Shown piece after piece: positions 1-10,947 of a DNA stretch of 64,000 nucleotides. The translations under genes were made by a program, and so were the position numbers. Numbering within the stretch: the stretch's first letter is position 1; each line of letters begins with the position of its first letter. The notes beneath the pieces are model-generated. The model searched no databases. It was not told the DNA's origin and was given only the letters and a program-made list of their open reading frames with translations. The stretch is from Pieris napi (Eukaryota > Arthropoda > Insecta > Lepidoptera > Pieridae), in assembly GCF_905475465.1 (NCBI RefSeq), contig NC_062251.1, positions 6,255,001 through 6,319,000 on the forward strand, read 5' to 3'.

Positions 1-246
1 ATTTCTTTAGTATTTATTCGGTTGGTCTGATAATATTTTTAACCCAATAACTGAAAATGATAAATAAATAATAATAAATAAAAAACTGTAAATGATACCC
101 AAATGATTGTATGAATGAATAAGAATAAATATGTAATATACATATACACATATACCCTTTACCACTAACACATCTTTGGCAACGCAACGTGTGATAACCA
201 GCTAAGCATGAACCTTGCAAGAACCTCTCCAAGAGTTTCATCTTAC

Positions 247-414
247 CTTGGTATGCAAAAAGCTAAGCGATTTGTTGACATTTTCAATCTTGTGAACCCG
301 CATCCGGCCCGAGTTGGGTCTGGGCAGCCGCTCGCCGCTGATAATCTCGAGCAGTTTGAGCAGCCGTCGCCCATCTGCCAGATCTACGAAGAGATCCTCC
401 ACTTCCATACGAGC
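247..414 (-). CDS. kst: Beta-heavy spectrin (karst), exon with first CH-domain segment
   Basis: Part of an actin-crosslinking spectrin of the apical membrane skeleton. The 168-nt exon is flanked by TTCCAG and GTAAGA and is open in phase 0. It encodes 56 residues beginning ARMEVEDLFVDLADG and ending KSLSFLHTK, which is the middle of the first calponin-homology (actin-binding) domain. The pattern DLADGRRLLKLLEIISGE...RMRVHKIENVNKSL is the family's classic CH1 signature. From memory it resembles insect beta-heavy spectrin (karst) more than conventional beta-spectrin. It joins in phase to the exon at 4256-4428. The next exon, expected to start with a segment like VRLE, must lie left of base 1. 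No lesion is visible. The gene is certain to be a beta-spectrin; the assignment to the heavy chain is strong but not proven. Confidence 0.93.
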
Positions 415-531
415 CTGGAAATAAAATATTTATTTTCACTTCGTTACCTTAGACATAAACTTCAGGTTACATAAGTTATTAGGTAGAATAGAAAATAATT
501 TACTGAGCCTAAAGTAAAATAATATAAAAAA

Positions 532-850
532 AGAGTGCGTGTACGCGCGTAAGAAGATATACTTCTTTGGCATTATTAAAAATAGTTTTTGATTGCATGC
601 AAATAATTCATTACAATTAAATAATCAAAGACTGGAAAAGGAGTCATTATAGTCAATAAAGTTCAGTTTATATTTGAAAAATTAAATAAATAAATATTTA
701 TTATTATTCTCTGTCATTAAGTGTAACATAAATTCTATTATTATTCGAATGTTGTTTTTAAATTATGTCCAATGCCGTAGCATCTCCCGTGGGCAACTTC
801 ATTCTGTTAATTTTGTGTCACGTTGCGCGCGCATCGTAAATTTTTTTGTA
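532..850 (+). mobile_element. MITE of the GAAGTTATACTTC family, copy A
   Basis: It starts with a TGCGTGTACGCGCGTAAGAAG-like end and the short palindrome around TATACTTCTTTGGC, and finishes near TGTGTCACGTTGCGCGCGC. The interior includes ATTGCATGCAAATAATTCA and is homologous, in opposite orientation, to the copies at 4515-4880 and 20460-20822. No coding capacity is visible. The transposon superfamily is unknown. Confidence 0.75.
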
Positions 851-1265
851 ATGGCTATTACAATCCGTCGATTGGTTTTGAAGCGACAAAAGCGATTTTT
901 TGTAGTTAATACCTCATTATTTTAAATGTGTAGTAGATTCTGATAACTTTATACTTAAAGCGGAACATATCAAATCATAGGTCAGGCCTTATAAATAACA
1001 AATGCCAATTAATATAATAAACGGTGACATCATTTAAGGACTATTTCCTCGTAGTTTATCGTGTTGTTATATAATTAATTGTATTAAATTTAAATTAAAT
1101 CAAAATTAGTTCATCGCAACAATTATGAACCTCAAAATAATTACAAGTAAGTAAGTTCTCCTTTAAAATATTTATAGTAAAATAAAAACTACAAAATGAA
1201 TTCATTCATATTAAATACAAATTTATATATTACTAGCTGATTTGGATAGATTTGTTTATGTATTA

Positions 1266-1617
1266 CTAGCTGCCCCCGCGAACTTCGATTCTCCTTAATG
1301 TGATTTTACTTAGCCTACCTTTTTAGTACATACCAAGATGGATCATTTAGGATTTTCTGTGAATTTTCTCTATATAAACGTCAGATTTCAATACATAAGA
1401 TTTTAATGAACAAATAATAAATTGGGGTTTATCGTAGAGGGGTGAAAATTAAGGGTTGTATGTATTTTTGTATGCTGTATCATAAAAAAATTAAAACAAA
1501 CAAAAATTGTCAAAAAAATAAAAAAACATGGAGATAGAGACTCCATGTTTTTTTATTTTCTATGGGGTAGCATAATAAAATGTTCCAAAAGAAAAGAAAG
1601 AAGTTCGCGGGGCAGTT
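1266..1617. repeat. Inverted-repeat element with central perfect hairpin
   Basis: The left end CTAGCTGCCCCCGCGAACTTC and the right end GAAGTTCGCGGGGCAG are inverted copies. The middle (about 1519-1560) is a hairpin with a perfect 19-bp stem, ending in CATGGAG / CTCCATG around a 7-nt loop. The left terminus reads like a Helitron 3' end (CTAG) in reverse. It may be a head-to-head Helitron derivative. Confidence 0.55.
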
Positions 1618-1628
1618 ATTGGAAAATC

Positions 1629-1948
1629 TCTATATATATATATATATATAATTCTCGTGTCACAATGTTCGTTGCCATACTCCTCCGAAAGGGCTCGACT
1701 GATTCTTATGAAATTTTTTATTCATAGTCTGAGAATCGGCTGCTATCTATTTTCCAAATCCCTAACTGATAAGGAGTGTCCACCCCAAAAATTTATTTTT
1801 AATTTTCTACAATTAATTAAACCCTTAATTTTCACCCCTCTACGATCAACCCCTATTTTATTATCGAGATAGTTATTTTTATTGAACTAAAAAAAAAATT
1901 CCTAGAAATAATATACATGGCAATACAAACGTTTGCCGGGTCAGCTAG
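1629..1948 (+). mobile_element. Non-autonomous Helitron
   Basis: The 5' end is TC followed by an AT run and TTCTCGTGTCACAATGTTCG; the 3' end is GTTTGCCGGGTCAGCTAG followed by T. These are the TC...CTAG(T) termini of Helitrons inserted at an AT dinucleotide, in a form common in Lepidoptera. It is about 320 bp with no coding capacity. The (TA)n run at the 5' end makes the exact start uncertain by a few bases. Confidence 0.6.
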
Positions 1949-1963
1949 TATTATATAAAGATA

Positions 1964-2387
1964 CTAGCTGGCCTGGCGAACATCGTACCGCCTAACAGTC
2001 GATTCTTTATTTGTTTAAAATACTTATTCTGCTATTCGGGACACCGGTCTAGCTAGTAAGATAAAAAAAGAAAGTTGATAATACAACAAATACATTATGT
2101 CAAAAAATAAAAATTTACCTTCCCGGAACCCCTCCACTAACACTTGAACTTTATGCTATGGTATTAAAGTTCAAATTGACTTTTAAGTATCATTACGAAT
2201 ATTATGTATGGGAATATAGAAAAGTGTTGTTTTTAGACTTTTTCACTTAATTTTTTTTAATTTTTCTCCGTAAGAACCATCCTCGTACTTCAAGGAATAT
2301 TATAATAAAAAATCAGACAAATCGGTCAAGCCGTTTTCATGTTATGTCGTGACAACGGAAAACGGGTTTCATTTTCATATATATAGA
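1964..2387 (-). mobile_element. Non-autonomous Helitron, GTTTTCCGTTGTCACGAC family, copy 1
   Basis: On the minus strand it begins TCTATATATATGAAAATG, continues with CCCGTTTTCCGTTGTCACGA, and ends CGATGTTCGCCAGGCCAG then CTAG followed by T. Two further copies with the same ends are at 9514-9992 (minus) and 51648-52063 (plus). It has Helitron-style termini and no open reading frame. Confidence 0.65.
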
Positions 2388-4255
2388 TAGATTATAACTC
2401 TTTATTTTTCATTATGTTGTCTGTATATTTGTATATATCACCTTTGTATTGTATGACTGACGCATAGGACCTAATCCGTGTGTGTGAAACAAGTGATGAC
2501 CGAATCATTGTGTCATTTTCCTGCAAGTACGTTACACATACGACCTTCATCATTCGATTGAAATTGCGCAATTATCATTAAAATATGCAGTCATTTATGT
2601 TATTAAAAAATATTATATTCATTACTATTTTTTGGAGTGAAACTTCTTTAGACGCATGAAGGTAAATTTTTACGGATACGTCACGGAGATGTGCAGCGTT
2701 TTTGTCGAAAGGGAGGTAGCGATTGAGAGATAGTGAGAAGGGCGAATTACCTTATAGATATTCTATTTTTAAAATTAAAATTTCGTTAAGAGAATTTATG
2801 AAATATTAGTATTTTATATTTTATGCAAAATAATTTATTGAAATCTCAAATGACGAATTGTTAATTAAAATGCCACGTGTTTTTATCATCGAAGAAATAA
2901 ATTAAAAAAATAAATTTATAATTTGTATTAATTTTCAACACTTAATATTTAATTGACAAATAAATTCATTAAATTCCTAACAAATCTTCCTTTTTCCCTC
3001 CCTCTAAGTCTCGGAAATCTAAAGTTTAAATTTGTATAAATATGAACAAGACTTAAAAATTAGTTTGCCAAAGAAGTTCACGTTATAATTTGAGGAAAGC
3101 ACCAGCTCTGAGGTCACCGGTACTTTCTACCAGGCGCCAACTTAAATCTTTAATTAGCGCCTGTGCACTTGAATCCTCGGCCCAAGAGTCTCTCTTTTTT
3201 ATTATAATTTGAAAAAATATTTTTGCCCCGACCGAGCATGGGCATTGACTGTATCTCTCAGGAACGTTCTCCTATGATCGAGGATTTTGTCAACATATAG
3301 TATATGTTTAATTTAGCATGGCTAGCACGGACTCATCGCGTCCAATTGTAGAGTACCTACCTAACGATATCGTTCAATATGATGATTGCTCAATTCGACT
3401 TATCAGCGATTTTATGTCAGACGTAATTTTAGCCATAAAACCTTTTACGCTTTGTGATATAATAATAATGATAAGCCTTTATCTAAGATTGACATACATT
3501 ATACAAAAATAAAGATATATAGAATTACTATAAATAATTATTACACTAAAATGCGGCCCCTTTTTGGGAGAAATTTTATTTTTTGCCATAGACATCCAAT
3601 TTTTGCCACCCTTTCGACCTCGTCTGCCCATCGCTCTATTATTCTGCCCTTGTTTCTTTTTTTCTGTTGGGCCAGTCAATTCGGTTAACGTTTTACACAT
3701 TGTGCTATAGCAATATCAGATAAGTTCATTTAACAATTATGGAATGCTCTGCTCTCGGTCTCTCGCTGACTTAGATTTTATTGAAGACACCACTAAGATT
3801 CTATCTTCAAAAACTTTGTTATAATTTTTTATATTTTTTTTATTAAGAGTTAATTTAAAAATATATATTATATGGCTTATGGCTTCGTCCCGCCTCAATG
3901 AATGCCCTTTGTCATACTTATTTATGATTTTTATGAAAGTAATACAGTGAATACAAAATAAATATTAAGTTCACTAGTTTGAAAGTGACAAAACCCATAA
4001 ACATTTGTATTGGATTTATTTTTCAATGGTTTTGCTTTAGTCAATGGTTCCAATCCTTTAAATATAAGATCAACATAATATATGATTATTATGACCCCTT
4101 CTTTGTTTTATATATTTTTTATTGTTTCTTTTATCTGAATTGACATCTGTGCTATACTTTTTGTCCTATGTTCCTAAATGATTACTCTTCAATAAACGAA
4201 AACGAAACGATAAAACATTATCGATAAACGCGTGCTATGTGAAAAAAGTTAATAC

Positions 4256-4428
4256 CTTTTGTAAGAACGAGTTGATCCATTTCGTAAATGTCTTTTTCTG
4301 TATATGCAATCGTTCCTCCTGCAGGGCTTTTATGCGTCCCTGCTCGAACTTGAGAGCATCTTCACGCTGCGTCATGTTGGTACGCTGTTGCACTGCCGCC
4401 GAGTACCCGCCCGGTTCATATTGTTGCC
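4256..4428 (-). CDS. kst: Beta-heavy spectrin (karst), N-terminal exon
   Basis: A 173-nt exon between TTACAG and GTATTA. After two bases completing a split Gly codon it encodes 57 residues: a Gln/Tyr/Gly-rich leader containing NMTQREDALKFEQGRIKAL, then LQEERLHIQKKTFTKWINSF and LQK. KKTFTKWINS is the canonical start of spectrin CH1. The Met in NMTQRED corresponds to where I recall fly karst starting, so this Met (near 4375) could be an alternative initiator. However the frame stays open upstream and joins in phase to the micro-exon at 5494-5514, which implies a longer isoform. It joins in phase 0 to the exon at 247-414. Confidence 0.93.
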
Positions 4429-4514
4429 CTGTAATGAAAAAATATTTAAAATCTTATTTTGACTTTAATGAAGCAAGAACCAGAAATGAACAACAGCCTT
4501 GTGCGAGGAAGTAT

Positions 4515-4880
4515 TTTTGAAGTTATACTTCTTTAGGCGCGTTATGAAAAAATGATGAGAGTGAAATTTTACGATGCGCGCGCACCGTGACACAAAATTA
4601 ACAGAATGAAGTTGCCCACTGAAGATGCTACGGCATTGGACATAATTTAAAAACAACATTCGAATAATAATAGAATTTATGTTATACTTAATGTAAGAGA
4701 ATAATAATAAATATTTATTTTTTCAAATGTAAACTGAACTTTATTGACTATAATGACTCCTTTTCCAGTCTTTGATTATTTAATTGTAATTAATTATTTG
4801 CATGCAATCAAAAACTATTTTTAATAATGCCAAAGAAGTATAACTTCTTACGCGCGTACATAAGTACACGCACCTTTTTT
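4515..4880 (-). mobile_element. MITE of the GAAGTTATACTTC family, copy B
   Basis: It begins GAAGTTATACTTCTTTAGGC and ends with CGCGCGTACATAAGTACACG. The interior is the reverse complement of copy A at 532-850. It sits 87 bp upstream of the kst exon acceptor, inside the intron 4429-5493. It is non-coding; the open frames across it are incidental. Confidence 0.75.
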
Positions 4881-5029
4881 TTTATGGAAGGTAAATGATT
4901 AAGACTAGACTATGCGTGTTGTTCCCACGAGAATGTAAGTGCGTGCTCCTATTTCACCATGCCTCGTGCTGATGGAGGACAAATCTTGTTTATTTTTTAT
5001 TTTATAATTAATTACTTAATTTCATATGG

Positions 5030-5190
5030 AACATGGTGTAATGGTTGCAGCTCCTTACAAACGTTGTGTAAAACAAAAAACTTGGCGATTAAAAAGAGTG
5101 GCGGAGAGTTTATTGCCAGTTCTTCTCTTCCGTTCTACGCCCTTGATTTGAGAACTGGCAGTAAATGTAAAATTAGAAGCATTTAATACG
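5030..5190 (+). repeat. CR1-like LINE 3' untranslated tail
   Basis: It contains TTGGCGATTAAAAAGAGTGG and a motif GCCAGTTCTTCTCTTCCGTT followed by a CGCCCTTGATTTG segment. The same tail follows an identifiable LINE C-terminus at 58323-58450 and appears in reverse at 48185-48370. It is therefore a 5'-truncated LINE copy inside a kst intron. Confidence 0.65.
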
Positions 5191-5493
5191 TATTTCTTTT
5201 AGACGTTCATAAGACGATTTTGCATTTGAATTAGTGCTATCCGCTCATGGACGCTTGCAACAGGAGCTTGAGTTGATGATGGGTCTTCGTTTTTTAGACA
5301 ATTCATACCATCACGTGATATGAAAAACATACAAAATTCGTTTGGTTAGTGAGTCGCCTGTCGAAAAATGTTGTCTCGGACACTTGATATCCAAAGACAA
5401 ATATTAATAAGTTTAGTTATTTATTTCAATGTATATTATTTTATTATTAGTTTTATGTGTCTAAAGATAAATTAAAAAATAATAGAACCTCAC

Positions 5494-5514
5494 CTTCGTC
5501 CTCATCCTCGTAGT
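5494..5514 (-). CDS. kst: kst micro-exon (21 nt)
   Basis: Only 21 nt, bounded by a pyrimidine tract ending ACAATCAG and a GTGAGG donor. It encodes an acidic run (xYEDEDEG) and joins in phase to the following exon, giving DEG-QQYEPGGYS. The preceding exon must end with one base of a split codon; I could not find it. Evidence is the splice sites, conserved phase and acidic coding content. No known domain covers it, so it may be a lineage-specific or alternatively used leader exon. Confidence 0.72.
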
Positions 5515-5636
5515 CTGATTGTAAAAAAAAATATTTGATTACACATGCATATGCATATTAATAAGGATACAGTTTTTTGTGAACCAGCTCGGAGAATTAA
5601 ACACTGAATGATTTCTCACTGATGATTGAAGAATAA

Positions 5637-5850
5637 AGAGCAGCCTAGTGGCTTCAGCGTGCATCTCTCATACCAGAGGTCGTAGGTTCGATCCCCGGCA
5701 GTGCACTAATGGACTTTCTTTCTATGTGCGCATTTAATATTTGCTCGATAGGTGTATCATAGGAGGCTGATCACCAACTTGCCTATTAGATTTGAAATTG
5801 ATCATGAAAGAGATTCAGAAATCTGAGAGGTTGTACCGCCAATGATTTTA
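5637..5850 (+). mobile_element. tRNA-derived SINE with 12-bp target duplication
   Basis: A 214-bp SINE. The head has an A-box-like TAGTGGCTTCAGCG and a pol III B box GGTTCGATCCC (5685-5695). The body includes GACTTTCTTTCTATGTGCGC and AGGAGGCTGATCACCAACTT. It is flanked by a perfect direct repeat ATTGAAGAATAA at 5625-5636 and 5851-5862, which defines both ends. A related copy on the minus strand is at about 58810-59090. Confidence 0.88.
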
Positions 5851-5862
5851 ATTGAAGAATAA

Positions 5863-6300
5863 TCTTTGTCTATATAAATGAACATTTGTGTCTCTGGTAC
5901 AACTTTGACTTTGTATTTTTTTTCTTTGTACTAACAGTACATACTGTTAGTTTTTTTTTAAACCTTACCTTGTGTTTTGAGTTCATCTTGTTATGCATGG
6001 AAAATAAATATAATGGAATACAGGGTAATAAATCAATGTGTAGCAGAAGTCGGGTGACAAGGCAGATAGTGGAACACCAGAAAATTATTTAACAAATCTT
6101 TTCTTTTATATATACTTTTTATGGAATTCCGACTAAATGCGCCATTTTTTATGTTAATTTCCACTTTTAAACTGTCAGATACCTGAATGTGAAGAACAGG
6201 TGAATTTTTTTTTTTAGCATAGAATTTTTTTATCCATTTTCTGGGGGCACCTGTCCAATTACCCGATTTCGGCTTAGCGTTAATTTATATGACTAAAATG
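5863..6300. other. AT-rich spacer, nothing recognised
   Basis: Intergenic DNA between the SINE and the LINE. A 68-residue open frame at 5886-6092 shows no family resemblance. Confidence 0.4.
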
Positions 6301-6960
6301 ACAAAACCATAACTCGCCGCATTTATAATAGAGATAGTGAAAACAACTAAATGCATTCCGCAATCTGTACGTCATTTGATCTATAATTGTTTAGTCAAGC
6401 CACATTTCATATACCTAATTGAAATATGGGGTACAGCATGCAAAAACAAAATTTCTACAATACAAACACTACAAAATAAATTAATAAAAGCACTATTCAG
6501 ATACAATTTTTTAACACCTACTAATAAAATCTACCAAGAAACTAAAATTATGACGATTAAACAACTATATGTTTATAGCACCTGTATCCTTATTAAAAAA
6601 ATTTTAAATAACTCTCTACATAGTAACTTATCATTTAATAAAATCAAATACACCACTACACGCAATACTCGTCGAGCGAGTTTGCTTATCTTGCCAAAGC
6701 CGCGCACAAATTATTTAAAGAGATCTATTAGGTATGAGGGTGTGCAATTGTTTAATCGGTTGCCGTCTAAGCTTCGTAACATTAGCGTGATTGATCAATT
6801 CAAAAGGGCATTAAAGACACACATCAGAATGGGCCCATTAGACTAGAATTGGGCTAGCTGATGGCGACGTGTATCTCGTTTGTATATACTTAATATTAAA
6901 TTTCTCATGTAAATAAAAAAAAAAAATTTTTGTAATGAGAAATAAAGTTCTTTAAACATA
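6301..6960 (+). pseudogene. LINE (Jockey/CR1-like) ORF2 C-terminus with 3' tail
   Basis: An open frame at 6337-6846 (169 residues) matches the region after the reverse-transcriptase fingers and palm of non-LTR retrotransposons. It contains a NCLVKPHFIYLIEIWGTA segment, RYEGVQLFNRLPSKLRNI, and a terminal FKRALKTHI before the stop. The reverse transcriptase catalytic core and everything 5' are missing, so this is a 5'-truncated insertion. The following tail (GACGTGTATCTCGTTTGTAT, then GAGAAATAAAGTT) recurs without coding sequence at 30180-30290. It cannot encode a working retrotransposon. Confidence 0.8.
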
Positions 6961-8130
6961 TAACTATCTATAACTAACTTGTCTCTTATGCTTAAAACAT
7001 GTCTATTTTATATGAAACAATCCAGACTTTATAACACACCCTTACTTTAAGATTCTCTGCGGATCCACCCGCATTAATTCTTTCGTAGCAAATGGACTTT
7101 TAAATTCATTTTTTTTTAAATATGGTTTATTGTAGCTATTGATGTCTTCTATAAAACTGTAGTACATCACTTTGGTCTATTGTCAATAGTTTCTGAGGCG
7201 TCTGAGATATAGTTTTTACTGGTATTTTAACACCGTCATTATCGAAGTTTTTGAATAAGTCGGTCCAGTTCTTTTAGTATTCAATGCAAAAAAACAATCA
7301 AATCTTTCCTCTTCATAATATTAGTGTAATAAATAATCCACAATGCGTGATATGAATCACAGATTCGCTTGCTTTATTAATTAACTAACATGATTTTAGA
7401 TTTGACATAGGCCTTTAAGAGCCTTACTCATGGAAAACTCCAACGGTACACACACACACTCACGCACACAGACGCCCACGCAGACACACACACATTCAAC
7501 TCTATTTCTATGGGAATCTAGTTGACTGTTTTGATTAGTTTTTTTTTATTTTGTCCTTTTTTTAGAAACTTTAAATTTTGTTGCCTACTCATATGTACTT
7601 TTTTTTTGTTTTGACTCAGTATGACTTTGCTGTGGAATGGAAGTCTGGTTATCCATATCACAGGTTCATACCTAGCTTGGAAACCAGTCTCCCAATACCT
7701 TCTTAACTGAAAGCGTACTACCGTTTGTTTCAAATGTTATATGAGAGAAAATAAAGAATTATTATTATTAATATTATGATGATGATGATTATTATTAATC
7801 TATGACTCAATCAATAGACACATAGAACCCAGATTCAATGGTGACTATTGGACATAATACCAGGCGATATGTACAGGCGCTTATATTTACCATATTTTCT
7901 ACTTGGCTGGTAATCCTGGTAGGATTGTATGCTGACGTTGCTTAACTGCCTCTGCATCGTCACGTCATTTCACTTTTCACTTCACTTTTACACTTTCACT
8001 TAGTGCACTAATCTAGAACTAATTAACAAAGATCTTGTATTGGTACATAAAACAAAATTAAATTAAATTTCTTAAAATCGACTTGTGTAACACTCTGAAG
8101 CTTTGCGCGGATTTTCTGTTTAATTCAAAA
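6961..8130. other. Intergenic spacer with simple repeats
   Basis: Mostly unassigned. It has a CA-rich stretch at 7448-7495, a LINE-tail-like segment at about 7610-7745, an ATT/ATG microsatellite at 7755-7797, and a cluster of CACTTT near-repeats at 7965-8000. Confidence 0.45.
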
Positions 8131-8270
8131 ACAAGAATGCTAGTGTGTTGCTGGCCTTTTAAAGAATTGGTACGCTTATAGTGGTGATGCACGACAAATA
8201 ATGCCTTATATGACACTCAGTTGTGGAACGGCGGACGTCGAGGTGTTACGTGTTGTTAGGGTATTTTATA
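8131..8270 (-). repeat. Jockey-like LINE tail fragment
   Basis: It contains TTAAAGAATTGGTACGC and TTGTGGAACGGCGGACGTCG, both shared with the better preserved minus-strand LINE at 17255-17640. It is a short, decayed piece. Confidence 0.5.
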
Positions 8271-8539
8271 TTAAGCGTCGACGTCCGATGCGTTTATTTT
8301 ATGCGTTTTTTTTTTTAAATTTATAATGCTACAAATGTAATTATTTTTTTTGTATCTCACACACTGTTTTATTGTGTTTTTTTTTAAATATTTTTATTAC
8401 TCTTTAATGTTAATATTCTACGGTTTCGATATTTGTAAATATGTGAGGAACATGTATACTAACTTTTTTAGTATAGTAGTTTATTCTAAGACTACATTGT
8501 CTTCACATATAATTATTTAACAAATGTAACAAAATATTG

Positions 8540-8870
8540 TAAACCTATTTTAAAAGAGTAAGTGTGGAGTTTCTTGCCCATTCTTCTCCACACGAAACTA
8601 CCTTTTGGAAGGGGCAACTAGAATCTTTTTTGTATTTTTTTTTGACGTTCAAAAGTGCCATTTTGGATGGTCTAATTGACATAAATGATTTGACTTTTGA
8701 CTTTTGTCCGATAAAGAAACTCAGCTGCAGGTATTGGTCCAAACAACTCTGAACACTCTCCATAAATGTAGAAGATGCAGAGAGACCCCACATCTCTACC
8801 CAACGCCAAAGTTTATTCGTTAAATATGATCAAGTGGAAGGTAGTACTGGGAAGGTGACACAGAATGTGC
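8540..8870 (+). repeat. LINE 3' tail fragment
   Basis: GAGTTTCTTGCCCATTCTTC followed by a GACGTTCAAAAGTGCC segment resembles CR1/Jockey-like 3' tails elsewhere in the window. The two overlapping 62-82 residue frames here look incidental. Confidence 0.45.
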
Positions 8871-9513
8871 GAAATTGAACGCATGACCTCAAACCACAAT
8901 GTCTTTACGTCGGTCAATCACCTATCCACCTACATAATGCCTATAGTATCGCATAATATATTAATATATGCGTAAATAGCAACTTAGAAAACATTCCTGC
9001 TAGTTTATGACTTGGTAGCCTGTGGGGAAAGAGAACCAGACAAAACTAATATACAGTGGGCTTTTGTATGAGATGTAACTTCTCATCTCCTCGGAAAAGC
9101 AAAAAAGCTGATACGGCCACAAGGAGGTGGAAAATAAACGGCTCAAATATCAGTATTTCCTCTAACTTCGATTTTGTTCCCTTTGGAGTAGAGACTCTTG
9201 AGAGTTTCAAGTTCACAAGTCATAATCTCCAATAGGACATTAAGTTCATTATTAGTTAGGTTTTTTAATTTATTTATTTTACCGAATTTAATCATAATAT
9301 GTTACATTAGAAAACTGTATACGTATACATATTAGTTTAGCTATTCAAAGGGGGAACGCTGCCAGTAGCTTCGGAAACTTGCCTAAAGGGATTCCTTTTT
9401 TATATATTTTAGTTATTATATTTTAAGGTTAGTTATTATTTTTATTGTTCTTTTTTTGTATTACAGTTAGGTTGTCGTAAAGCCTAATAAGAAAACATCA
9501 TATTTATTTGTAA
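8871..9513. other. Spacer, nothing recognised
   Basis: AT-rich DNA with no supported gene. It contains a local inverted sequence GAGATGTAACTTCTCATCTC near 9069. Confidence 0.35.
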
Positions 9514-9992
9514 CTAGCGGACCCGACAGACGTTGTCCTGTCTTAACTATGAATATTAATTTCAAATTGGTATAAATTATTAAAAAATATTTCAGAAACA
9601 AAGTGTTTATTATTCTAATGCTTTATGTTATACAACATTCTTTGTTTGTTTTTCTGGCTCGCATATTATTATATTATCAATATAATAACTCCGATCGAAG
9701 CATTTATTTTAAACGATATTCATTTTTCTTACATCCTCTTTGACGATATTTGCAGCACGCATTCTGTCAATGTTATGTCAAACGCCATAAGGTTACATCA
9801 AAAAGTTCGAATTGAATGGTGGTTAAGTATTCTTAAATTTTCTAATTTTCCGCGCAATTTTTTCTTTTTTTCTTTTATAAGAACCTTCTCCTGACAATTA
9901 CAAACACAAAAAAAAAATCTGACAAATCGATCAAGCCGTTTTCATGTTATGTCGTGACAACGGAAAACGGGTTTCATATTTATATATATAGA
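9514..9992 (-). mobile_element. Non-autonomous Helitron, GTTTTCCGTTGTCACGAC family, copy 2
   Basis: The low-coordinate end is CTAG (9514-9517) preceded by A; the high-coordinate end reads TCTATATATATAAATATG on the minus strand. The internal CCCGTTTTCCGTTGTCACGA block matches the copies at 1964-2387 and 51648-52063. It is about 479 bp and non-coding. The 89-residue frame inside it is incidental. Confidence 0.62.
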
Positions 9993-10184
9993 TTGCTACA
10001 AGTAGTGTAAAATTTTTAATTTTCTTATTTATAGAATATTTCATTAAACGCGGTTGCGCGCTGTAACTCCTATACAACGTTGTGTATGTGTCTCTCTATA
10101 TTCAGATGAAGTACCTACTGTGTTTACCACCGTGTCTGGTGTAATTAGATGCGCACCGTTATGTTAATTGTTTCACTGTTGGTA

Positions 10185-10438
10185 AAAGGGCCAATACAAC
10201 TGAGTTTTATAGACCAGTAGGCTCACCTGATGTTAAGTGATACCTCATAGACACTTCTAGAAGTAAGCCAGCCTCTTAAGAATTACTAATTGAAGGAGTG
10301 GGCAGCTGGTTCCACATAGTGGTGGTGGACGGACGACGGACATCGAAGTGATACGGGTGAAATTTCTTATTCAGTCGAAGTCCGATGATGAAACTCAGCT
10401 GCACGTATTAATCCGAACAATGGTAAATGCATAGAGAT
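10185..10438 (-). repeat. Jockey-like LINE tail fragment
   Basis: It shares GTAGGCTCACCTGATGTTAA, GTGGGCAGCTGGTTCCACA and a GACGGACATCGAAGTGATACG block with the LINE copies at 17.1-17.6 kb and 26.2 kb. It is 5'-truncated and decayed and is interrupted on its right by the MITE at 10439. Confidence 0.5.
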
Positions 10439-10947
10439 GTCGCAGCCAACTTAATTAGCCGTTCAATTAACAGCCTAGCCTTTTAACTAAACGGCGCCGT
10501 TTAACTAACGGCCTGATTCAGTCGTAGCGTTTGTTACAGCATTTAATAAACTGGTTGGCTAATGCTTAGGCCATTCGCACGATAGAGTCATTATTTGGCA
10601 GAAATTAAAAAGATAAACATATGACATAAAAAATATTTATTTTAAACTTAAATTGCTTAATGACTTAAGCAATTTTAAAAGCATTCACATTATTATTGTC
10701 ACTACACGCTTCCATTATAGTTGTTTTTTATGAAAATTTGGAAAACACCATCAAAGTTGTGGTTTGCCGACGCCATATTGACAGTTAGAGAAGTTTCGAG
10801 TTTGAGAGTGGCAGAAAGTGAGTAATGAAACGTCATCGATCCAAGTCATTTGCCTAGCTGTCTAATCAACTGGCTGAACATCTCGCAGGCCGTAATTAAA
10901 CGGCTAGGCTGTTAATTGAACGGCTAATTAAGCTAGTTGGCTGCGAC
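10439..10947. mobile_element. GTCGCAGCC MITE, copy 1
   Basis: A 509-bp non-coding element with terminal inverted repeats starting GTCGCAGCCAACT. Subterminal motifs (TTAATTAGCCGTTCAATTAA, CAGCCTAGCC, GGCGCCGTTTAACTAACGGC) recur in inverted order at the far end. A second copy is at 39003-39546. It is probably moved in trans by a DNA transposase not seen here. Confidence 0.8.

Larger units (their letters stand above)
415..4255 (-). other. kst intron holding Helitrons and a MITE
   Basis: This 3.84-kb intron is bounded by GTATTA at its donor side and TTCCAG at its acceptor side. It contains a MITE (532-850), an inverted-repeat element (1266-1617), a Helitron (1629-1948) and a Helitron in the other orientation (1964-2387). 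From 2400 to 4255 it is A+T-rich. There is a fragment of the GTGAAACTTCTTTA repeat family near 2637 but no convincing exon; the short open frames at 3318-3700 look random. Confidence 0.8.

Noticed and set aside
5641..5715. A genuine tRNA gene on the plus strand
   Set aside because: The B box is perfect, but no cloverleaf can be drawn and the segment is the head of a SINE with target duplications.
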